This document shows positions 1 to 9,700 of a stretch of DNA of 12,461 nucleotides, piece after piece. How positions within the stretch are numbered: position 1 is the first letter of the stretch; every line of letters begins with the position of its first letter. The notes under the pieces are model-generated. The model saw only the letters and a program-made list of their open reading frames with translations. It had not been told where the DNA came from and did no database searches. A program made the translations under genes and the position numbers. Where the stretch lies: assembly GCA_900617975.1 (NCBI GenBank), contig UZAE01001594.1, positions 1 to 12,461 of the forward strand, given 5' to 3'. Source of the stretch: Rodentolepis nana. Taxonomy: Eukaryota; Platyhelminthes; Cestoda; Cyclophyllidea; Hymenolepididae.

Positions 1-316
1 CACGTAGTGCACCCTGGACAACGTATACTCATACGGCAAAAAGGTCTATTAACCCGCAATTGACTTCTCACTTCAAACTATCATAGCCCGACTGCTTGTC
101 ATATTCGACCCCTTCTACAGTACTCATCTTACCTTTTTCTCTACCTTTGTGTCTGTCTGCCTCGTTTACATCTGTGAATCGCTATTCTGTTCCCCACACC
201 TCGACTTTCTGCTACTTTGATGAACCTTCCCTCTGTAAAGCCCGAAGTCAGCTAAATGGCTAATGATAGCTATCAAAACGCCTGCCATTTGATATAAATA
301 AATAAATGATAATAGA
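1..316 (+). mobile_element. SINE-like element, copy 1 (5' end cut off by the window edge)
   Basis: This shares its whole length with the elements at 2812-3133 and 11257-11533 but lies in the opposite orientation. Compared with those copies, about 23 bases of the head fall before position 1. It begins near the CACGTGGTGCACCC head motif (here CACGTAGTGCACCC). It ends with the common 3' block GCTATCAAAACGCCTGCCAT and a tail of ATAAATAAATAAATG. An ATATTCGACCCC block at 101-112 resembles a pol III B box. Its target-site duplication cannot be tested because one flank is outside the window. Confidence 0.8.
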
Positions 317-572
317 GGGTTTTGGAATCGATTAACTATGAAGAAATTTATGATCCTCAAACACCACACCCACAAGTGAGAAATTTTATCACCCTTTCAT
401 TGAGAAATTAATACTACTGATAAATAGTTAGACAAGCATAACTGCTCAGTTAAGTGTGCATAACCACCCACCAATAATTTCAAATATACAAATCTTGACT
501 TCATTGGCTACGGGGGTATGCCAGGAGAGAGCTAAATGTTACAAATAGCTTTGCTCCAAATAGCAACCAGAG

Positions 573-578
573 TATATT
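573..578 (-). terminator. Possible weak poly(A) signal, AATATA
   Basis: On the minus strand an AATATA hexamer lies about 56 bases after the COG2 stop and is followed by a GT-rich stretch (GGTTGCTATTTGG). No AATAAA is seen between the stop and the repeat at the window start. AATATA is only a known weak variant, so this is tentative. Confidence 0.25.
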
Positions 579-633
579 ATAAGGGATTGAACTTCCCATC
601 ATGGTTGGTCAATACACGATTATCAAAGCATGC

Positions 634-745
634 TCAAAGGAGTTGAACAGAACTAGAGCCTCTCAAATTAAGCTTCCTCACCATGTCGTTCAGGAAATGA
701 TTTCCGACTTTGTGAATGCATTCGATGACCACCACGACACCCATG
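634..745 (-). CDS. COG2: COG2 exon K, last coding exon and stop
   Basis: One base plus 36 codons and TGA, starting IMGVVVVIEC (first Ile split with exon J) and ending SSSVQLL. The acceptor is attatggtag with only a weak pyrimidine tract. The block FLNDMVRKLNLRGS aligns with YLGEQIQKLGLQAS near the human C-terminus, and the phase matches exon J. Support is the short alignment plus phase, so it is less certain than the other exons. Confidence 0.65.
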
Positions 746-3700
746 CTACCATAATGGAAATTCATTTCAGTAGAATTCAGGTAATAAAGAGATTTTAGAT
801 AAAACCTTCTCCCCATCCTTCTTCGAATTAGAACGCGACAGAAAATACACTGTCAATCAAATTCCGGCACTATGCAGAATATCTTAACCTAAAAATTCAG
901 TTCTGCATACGCAGACAAGCGGAGCTACTGCACATACTCCATTAGCTGTCTCCACAGTCAAGACAGTTGGCTTACATATTGGTAGTCTGCAGAACCATCT
1001 GCTCAAACAGTTCCGTAAATTGAGCTCGAAGTGCAGGAGAGGCTTCAACTTGAGGTTTGGTGAGAATGTTGTCTTGTAGAATGTGTGCCAGATCCTGCAA
1101 TTGACGCGTAATCCGAGGCATGAAGGCAGAGGGTGCAGAAGGCCATTCTCGATTCGTTCGTCGATATTGTCGAGGCAATTCCTGAACATGTTTCGTCAGC
1201 GCTTGCACATTTTCCTAATTAAGAGGAACCAAAAATAGTAAGGAGGGTGGATTCTATGCTTCATTCTAAATCCAATGCCGATTTCCACAGTCTGCCGTCC
1301 CTAATATCGATAGGATTGTCGAATATTGCAAGATTAGCTTCAAACATAATTTCGGTTTCTTAACTTTTAGGTTAATTGATATTAATGCAGTAAGCAAACA
1401 AACCGAAGTATTTAACACATTTGACATTACTTCATGGTTTATGAAAACTTGCCTCAAATGAGCGAACAATGTTTTCTTTGACAGTATTCAATGACTTCCT
1501 AGTCCTCTCTATCGAGTCTTCAATACACTGAGTCAACCACTCAGGAAGGGGATCAGTGTCCTGATTTTGGAGTGTAGGTAGAACAAGGTTCACCAAACCA
1601 CCCTCCTCAATCCATTTGAGGAAAAGACTGCCATCGAAAAAGACTAGAAGTAGGGATTCAATACTAGAGATTCCTCTCTACAAGAGATAAAAAGGAGTTG
1701 ACGACCTCGATTCACTAATGTGGAAGGAAATGAAGAGTGAATGGTGAAAAAAGGCGTACTTTTTCAAGAGTTGTAGGCGCTTGGAGAACAGCCATCTTAG
1801 GAATTAAATAGGCATAAACATTCACCAATTGAAGAGAGAGTTTCCAAAAACGATGTCGCAAGGCGTCCAAATAGACGTCACCTGACCAACATCGCTGAAT
1901 TTGTTGAGTTATAGTAGCAGTTAGCGCCAATGCGTAACCGACTACAAAAGGAAAATACAAAAAATAAATTTACTATGACCAAAACGCTAAGTAGACTAAT
2001 TGTAAAATGTGGCAATCATCCACCATCTCGGAAACAATGGATTTCATGGGATATAAGCAAGCGTGATCGATGGAATCAGCTGCAAGAGGCCAGAATACTA
2101 TTCAATAACATGTTTCATTGTCAATATAAATTTATGAATAATTAATGGGGGATTTATAATTATAAATAAAAGGGCCATGTTTTCGATGTAATTGTCGACC
2201 AATCACCTCATCCCCAATTGACAATATTCATAACCAACATTCACAAGGTGTTAGGGTATTTGTCTAGTTATTTTTTTCAGATCATTCACCTGCCTTGAAT
2301 ATTTTAAGCCGCCCTATTTCTAAGGCCTGATGAGAATAATGGGCTCGAACCCGCCATAATCATGAAAGAGCGTGATATTCAACAGGATGAATCACGGAGA
2401 TCATCACCAGCATAAGGAGATTATGATTGCTGCTCTTATACGCAGAATAAGTGATGGCTGGGCTAGCATACAGTCCAGAGACGACTTAATGAGTTATATT
2501 GATTAAATTTGCCCAAATTGTCATTTTTCAGATCAGTAATACCTCGTTAGTAGCACAAAAAGCGACAGTAATACTACTAGCTTTATGACTTAATTAGAAA
2601 TACTTGACTGAAAAGGGTTAAATTTAAATGAGAGAAGTCTTTATTCTAGGCGTCTAAAGATTTGAAATCTCGGCATAAGCCGTAACGAACCAACGACTAC
2701 CCTTTTCTGAATTTCTCGAATCCTAGCGTACATTTACAAGCAGGTGCCTGAGCTCATCTTGCGCCCAGACACGGTAAAGGAAAAAACAGCACCCCACTTT
2801 CTCCCATATTATTATTATTATTACTATTATTTCAAATGGCAGGCGTTTTGAATATTTATCCTTAGCCAATTAGCTGACTTCAGGCTTCGGAAAATCAAAG
2901 TGAGAAAAATTCGAGGGGTGGAGCAGAAGAGTGATTCATAGATTTAGAGGAGACAGACAGACTCAAAGGTAGAGAAAAGGTGAGATGAGTACTGTGTAAG
3001 GAGTCGAATATGACATACAGTTGGGTCATGATAGCTTGGAGTCAGATGTCAACTGCCGGTTAATAGACTCTTTTGCCGTATAATTATACGTTGCCCAGGG
3101 TGCACCACGTGGCGGTAAGTCTATCGCACATCCCTTTTTCCCACATTAAACAAAGTGTTCAACGTTATTAATGAGCAATGAATTTTACTTCATTGTTAGG
3201 GGTCAAAATATCCAACCCCAAGGCAAACAAAGAACGCACCAGGAATTGTATGCTGCCTTGTCAATCACCAGGGATTGAACGACTGCAGGGTTATTAAAGC
3301 CATTACTACAATTCATGGTGAACTCTTTTTTGGTTTAAAAGATATAACTCAGGAATAGGAAGCTTAACAGATGGGTCAAAATCAGGATGACACACAATTT
3401 TCGGTGGAGACGTATAAAGTCGCCAGTTGAATTAGCTCCTCGGTTAACTATCGAAGAATTATCGCAGAAACTCACATTCTCATGGTGAAGTATGCAATTT
3501 CGCTTGAAGCCTATGGATAAATGAAATAGGATGGGAATTTGAATGCCATTGTACCAACTCTACCGAAATTTGAGTGGATAAACAAATGCGCTATGCTGTC
3601 AAGACAAAGAATTCGTCCTACACTACACCAATTTGATAGTGAGATCAAGAAGTTGATTGCTTACGACAATGTTAGTGGGAAAACACAATTTGGCTTCAAG

Positions 3701-6700
3701 TCAAACACAGACCAAGGTTGACTCTGCGAAGACTTCATCTATGCATTTGGTGGGATGTCAGTGGAATGCATTACGAAGAGCTAAAATCGAGCGAAACAGT
3801 TACAGCCGAAATTCATTGCCAAGAATTGGCAAGACTGAACCAGGAATTAAAATTATAAACGTCTACGTTTAGCTAACTTAAAATTGATAATTTTTTACAA
3901 TTGCAATACTCAGCTCCCCACCCCCCCCCCCCCCCCCCCCCCCCCCCACCAAATCAAGAATGGCCTCACAAAGAATACAGAAGTTAAATTGGGGGGGGGA
4001 GGGGGGGGGAGTTAACCATATCATACACATATGTCAGGCCTCACCCCATCTAATTGCCACCTTTTCAGGGCCATGGAGAATACTTGAACGGAAAAAAGCT
4101 AGCTTGAAATGCGACTGAAGTGAAAAGCCGCCTAAATGAGCATTTTAATTAAAAAAACGGAAAGCCTTTTCCAAAGAGAGGATCGAATAAGTACAGAAGC
4201 GATGGGAGGGAGTTTCAACCGAAGATATATTTGTTTAAACAGGCATAACATTTTAGTGCTGTTTTAAAAATGTGCGGTTTCTTGAAGGCACTACCAATAA
4301 AAAAGTGCAAAAACGTAACCCGGCGTGTGCGAGCACGTGTTTAGACGCAAAAAAGGATACTAGCCCGATATAATTAGTAAACCCTATCGAAAGTTTGTAG
4401 ATATTGTTAGCACACGGTGATCAAAGTGAACGCGTGCGGTAAGAAGTGGAAGTAAAGGGAGAATACAATTGAAGCGATACGAAGGAAAAGCATCCGTCCA
4501 TAAACAACGATAGCCGAGCTAGATTTATTTACATTTCGGAGGAAAGTGATAGATTTACCACCATAATATAGGATTGATAGCGAGCGACCAAACGCGTTAC
4601 TACCGAAGAATCGAAAGTAAATTAAGACAGCTATAAGGTGGTATTTGCTAGTATGCAGATTAACATGAGAAGGAAGAATGAACGATATACGGAAATACGA
4701 TCAGTGCTCCTGGAGTCCGAAGTCCCCATTGTGGAAAGAAGGGGTTCCAACTAGTACTTCTTGGTCTGTCTGTCTGTCTCCCTATTTATTACTTTATCTT
4801 ATCGTGCCTATAAAATATGCCATTGTAAATCGATATTTAGATCACGATTCCTATACTATCTTGGAAATCTATTAAGCAAGGTTACTGTATCCCCCTTACG
4901 GCCGATGAGTCATACTAATTTTCGACCAGCTAATTGCACGCGTAGCTTAATCTCCCACCCCACGTCTCCTCTCTCAGCATATGAAGCAGCCATAAATCTA
5001 AACCACAAATCTCCCTCAGCCATAATCAAATGCATATACCATGGGGACCGTCTTCAGCCGCTTTGAAAAATATCTTGGTGCATTCAGTGACAGCCTCATT
5101 GCATTCCTGATATCTGAAACAGAGCAGAAAAAGCAGGCAATGAAAAGGCTGTATACACTTCAAGTGAAAAAATAAGTAGTTAAACAGTAAAACAAAGGCG
5201 TACCGAAGTTGAAAGTAGACACTGAGGCTCCATTTACTGAGAAACGATACATAAGAGGAATGTTGCCTCAACTTGATGACCTGTTTTGTTGAATCCGTTC
5301 TTGCTTCCACAAGATCCAGGAATTCAAGTCCAATTTTATATAGCTAGACACAATTAAAAAACGGTGTAATTGAGATTAGGTGAATGGGATGAGGTTAATA
5401 AGCTTGTGGCAGCCAACAGTGAGGTCTACCTTATGGAACTTGTCGGGATTGCCAGCAGAGAAGATATCGGGAAGTTGACTGAGGAGAATATCGACAGTTT
5501 CAGGGAAGAAGGCGTCCACAATGACATCGAATTCACTTAACGGTTCGTAGCTAAACAGAATTAAAAAAGAAACGTTAACTGATAAATCTCAAGTTCATTC
5601 GGGGGTAGTGTCTACTAACGCCTATAGCGTGGGCAGGTAAGTAGAACCAAGGAATCCTTCAAATGAGGAACTCGCATTCTACCGCATCCCTCTCAGTCAC
5701 TGAGTGTGCTCCAGTGGGTGCCGAAATCGTGACCTCTAATTGTGAAGACATTCAAATTGAACGTTATTCCATCGGTTAACAATGAAAAAAGATACAAAAT
5801 CCACATCTGATTTGGCTAACAGGTGAACAGTCAAAACGCAAGATTCTACCATCTAAATAGGCTAGGGAAAATGAAAGACAGAAGTGAATTGCATCTAACT
5901 TCTGTGATTAAACAAAAGAATGCACGGAGGGGTATCCGCGACTCTCAGAGCCTTGTAGAAAATAGAAATCATTCAAAATATTTGGTCAAATCCAGTTCTG
6001 CGTACATAAACATTCTAAAAGTAAGAAAGATTCTTCAGACTAGGTGCAATTAGTCAAAAATGTAAGGCAATGAGTGTAAAATTGACGACTGAGTCGCCAA
6101 TAAAGCCGCCAAAGTAGTACTCCTAATTTAAGGGCCTGACATAGTTGGACTTTGAGCCATTTCCTTGCAAGACTAAACGCGGACAAGAGTAGTGGAAAAT
6201 TGGAGGAAAGAGGACATTGGAGAGGGGAGGAAGCGTCGATACTGAGCGAAAGTTACGCTGGTTGTGGTAAATATGGCGAGGAGGAAGTTGGCTGATTAAG
6301 AAGTCAAGTGATAATTAGGACGTATTGAGGCACAAGTCAGTACAACCAGTACCCACCACGAGTTCCGCATTCGAAGAGATGGATTTTCGAGGAAACAGTG
6401 GTATGCATTAGGCTGTGCCAAGCAAAAGGTGGAGTATTATTGATTATTTCGACTATAAGATAGTACGGCAAAGCTGGATGTCTAAGATTGACTTAAATAA
6501 TTGTTAAGTCCGCTTAGGAAGGTACTTTCCATCACTTATCCTGTGTATTGGGAGGGGGGGGGGTTAGGACCATGAAGGCTCCATGATAAGAAACTAGAAA
6601 TCTGCCACCTCATTTGCTAGCAGGGCTTTAGCAACGCTTTGATGAGCACCAACTCGTGACCTCACACTTCGGACGTTAACCATTATGAAATCGGCGTACT

Positions 6701-9700
6701 AGGAGTGAGTGACCCACTCATGGAATTAATCCAAATCGCATTGCAGCCCTAGTAAGTTTGATTAAGTCGATTGGTTAACGGATAGAATGAATAGGTTGGA
6801 TATACAACAACAGTTAATGAATATCTGCATAAATATTGGTATATGAAGAAATAACAACATGAAGTCACCCAAACCCAAAGATCTCCCAATAAATGAATTT
6901 GAGAATTCAGTATGTGAAGAAATAGGGGGGTGAGGGGGGTGGGGTGGGGGGAACAAGGTGAACGCATTAAAAATACCTCTTATGCAAGCGTTTGAACACA
7001 AGAACCTGAAAGAGTGAGAGTTCACTATCCAGTAGATTGATGGCCTCCTTGAACATTCGCTGGAGTGTAGAAGCGGCAGCATCAATGTCTGCTCCAGTTG
7101 ATGAGAGCTCCGGACAAGGCGAAAATATCTTCGAAAAGAGGTAACCATAATTATAAGAAAAAGTAGATACAAAAAGAATAAGTCGAAAATAGATAAATGC
7201 CTTTAAAATTGAAGCAAACACAATCACTGTCTTTAGAAATTGTGAGATTATACTATCCTTATTTTTCAAGAGAAAGGGCAACACATCTTCCAACACTCAA
7301 AATAGGGAGGGCTGTATATAGATATGCACATATACCTTAAAATAGTCAAATGTATTGAACTTAAGTATTGCATATTAATACAATAAAAATTGTTATTATA
7401 TGACTTAGAAACAGCTTATCTTGATAATCCAACTAAAAATTAACGCAACATTTTCCGCACCTTAAAAGGAGTGCTACAGTATTGGCGGTTATGCATTGCC
7501 AAATATAAACTTCCAATTAAATAGAAGAAAGAATTCCTCACCTTAGAAAGTGGAGAATGAAGACAATGACTTCGATAGAGAGTCACAGCGCTCGAGAGCT
7601 TGTCGATGGAAATGTAAGTTGAGAGAACTTGACGCAAAATAGCCGAGGCCTTAGTTGAGGCGGGTGAATGCAATTGACCACTGGCCTGCACAATGTGGCA
7701 GAGGTCAAGTCCACTACACAAACGACCCTCCAACTGACCCTGAAGATTGGTTGTTATTTGTTGGATTCTCTGCGTTGACCAATAGAAATACGTGAAATAC
7801 GATTCGAAAAAAACGATGTTCAAAACAATATATTTTGCCAATGAGTCTAGTGAAATAGGACTTATTTTCATATTAGACCAACCGAGCGTGACACTTATTC
7901 CTCGTATACTTCAAAGCTGAGAAAAGGTCCATTAAATTGCATACTCCACAATAAAATCATTCATTCCACTTATTCCACAATTTATGGCCTAAAATATTGC
8001 ACCCCAGCATAGCATAAGTGTGCGACGATGCATAAACGGGGCCTATTTTTTTCCCGAAATTAAAAACGTATATTTAAAGATTGGCAAAAGATAAACGTCA
8101 ACTCGCCTTATCGCCAAACGCTCTGATAGGGTGATAGAAACATGGTTCATTAATTAAGGATAGCATTGAGTGATTTTTTACGGCAAACAGTGACCCAGAA
8201 AGCAAGGAACAAACACAAGCAATTGGGTTTGGCAAATACGTTGCTTAAAAAGAAATTCTGCAACAGCACTCAGCAATAGAAAAAGCACTTTCAATAAACG
8301 TCAAATAATCTAGTCACCATATACATTAGACCAGTTTCCTCAGGGGCAACATAAGAAATTACTAGAACACTTGATTAATCAACAGAAATAAGATACGTTA
8401 AATGACCCAACACAAAATTGAAATGACAAAAACAATACATTCTATGCATTACTTCGATATTTATAAAACTGCCATGTATATGTGTATATTCCAACTGACT
8501 TAAAATCCAAAAAATAGTGACAAATTCCATCAGCGCACGACATTTCTAAGCAAAAATCAATTCAATCATAAGTTCATCAAAGAAGAGAACAACTCGCACC
8601 GTAAATACACAAAGCATTAAACAGAGTTAATAATTTTTACACTATAAATAATAAGTCTTTTATGAAGTGCACCGGTGATGTAGCGTCGTGTTTGAACATT
8701 AAATCATCCTTTAATCATCGATGTGCACGAAACACCAAATGAATTAACAAAATCAGAAGTGAGGAAGTCACTTTCATTAAACTCAGAATTCGATCACCCC
8801 CCCCCCCCCCCCCCCCCCCCAACCAGTTCAAGTAAACGGGACCTGATGTTAATTGAAGTCATCTACCTGATTGGCTGATCCTCCAAGGCCACAAATATAT
8901 TACCACTACCAAACTTTCACAATGTGTTTATCGATCAATCATACAAAAGAGACTACACCGATTCGAAGTACGCACTACATTTTGTAAGGTATGCGCGTTT
9001 GATTTTAAAACGGTAGATAACACATTGCTGTGAGAGAGAGAGAGAGAGAAGGCACGAATTCCTCCTACAGACGAGGCCTACGCATATACACCGCAATGTG
9101 CGCGCGTGTTCTAACCCAGGAGCGAGATGATGCCGACCAATGGGAGAGTGCAAATGACGCCCGAGTGACGCACAGGTAGGTAATAAAGACCAGCAGCGAG
9201 CAAGCGAGACAGCTTGAGACAGGGCAAAAATTGCTGGTGCGCAAAAATTAGGTTGTGCATACACACACGTGTGGTAAAAATCCTTCAACGGGAGCACCCA
9301 ATTTGTTTACGAGTTGGAATTCGTATTGCTATTATTGTAGCTAATGGAGCGTTTTTACTGATGGTTGAGAAAGTGGCACTTAGGAAGAAACACACAAATT
9401 CACACATTTAAAGCATGTGATAAATAAATGGAATAAAAGCGATTCGGTACACATGAGTTGAAACAAGCATTGTAACTACAATTTTAAGCAATTCACAGTT
9501 TAACCCTTTATCACTGTATCGATCTAAAAATTTATCGACTTTCCTATGAATAGCATTGAATCCCATTTCGTGTCAACTAGTATCATATCTGTTAGTTCAC
9601 TTGAATGGTTACCCCTATTCATCCTTGTCACATTGTGTTATTATTCACTGGCTAAAATGCTAACTGATATTTCGGACACTACGAACAGCTGCAGTTTAAT

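Larger units (their letters stand above)
1..633. other. 3' flank of COG2: SINE copy 1 and about 310 bp with no gene seen
   Basis: Positions 1-316 are a plus-strand SINE-like element. From 317 to 633 I see only AT-rich sequence that would include the COG2 3' UTR. No convincing downstream gene is visible. Confidence 0.6.
1942..5039. other. COG2: Intron between COG2 exons G and H (3,098 bp)
   Basis: The largest complete intron. From the low end it holds undistinguished AT-rich sequence (1942-2330), a T-arm-like block with a hairpin (2343-2396), SINE copy 2 (2812-3133), a tRNA-like fragment (3268-3310), a complementary poly-C/poly-G pair (3916-4009), a CpG-rich patch (4305-4620) and a short GTCT repeat at 4764-4780. 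Open frames of 60-101 codons on the plus strand match no family I recognise and are not called as genes. Confidence 0.75.
5551..6976. other. COG2: Intron between COG2 exons D and E (1,426 bp)
   Basis: Contains two tRNA-like fragments (5714-5775 and 6640-6690), a G10 run at 6554-6563 and a G-quadruplex motif at 6925-6951. A purine-rich stretch lies at about 6180-6300. No other gene seen. Confidence 0.75.

Noticed and set aside
166..375. Minus-strand open frame starting MAGVLIAIIS inside SINE copy 1
   Set aside because: The same frame is broken by early stops in copies 2 and 3, so it is not a conserved protein of the element.
582..600. tRNA T-arm (minus AGTTCAATCCC)
   Set aside because: No A box at the right distance and the flanking bases do not pair as a T-stem.
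601..798. Plus-strand open frame of 65 codons
   Set aside because: It is antisense to COG2 exon K, whose minus-strand frame has a matching phase and similarity to the COG2 C-terminus.
2328..2352. Hammerhead ribozyme: CCTGATGAG with downstream CTCGAAC
   Set aside because: Stem II would have only two pairs and the conserved GAAA is GAAC, with no pairing stem I seen. A second CCGATGAG at 4902 lacks both CTGATGA and GAAA.
4678..5066. Two overlapping plus-strand open frames of 65 and 101 codons
   Set aside because: No recognisable motif, compositionally unremarkable, and the second overlaps COG2 exon G antisense.
7002..7010. Exon D donor directly after LSLFQ (CAG then GTTCTT)
   Set aside because: It would be phase 0, while exon E needs phase 2 to read YEPLSEFD; GTATTT at 6971-6976 fits.
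9214..9411. Plus-strand open frame of 65 codons with a hydrophobic stretch (RIAIIVANGAFLL)
   Set aside because: No family recognised, no homologous flank, and such short frames are expected by chance in 2.8 kb of intron.
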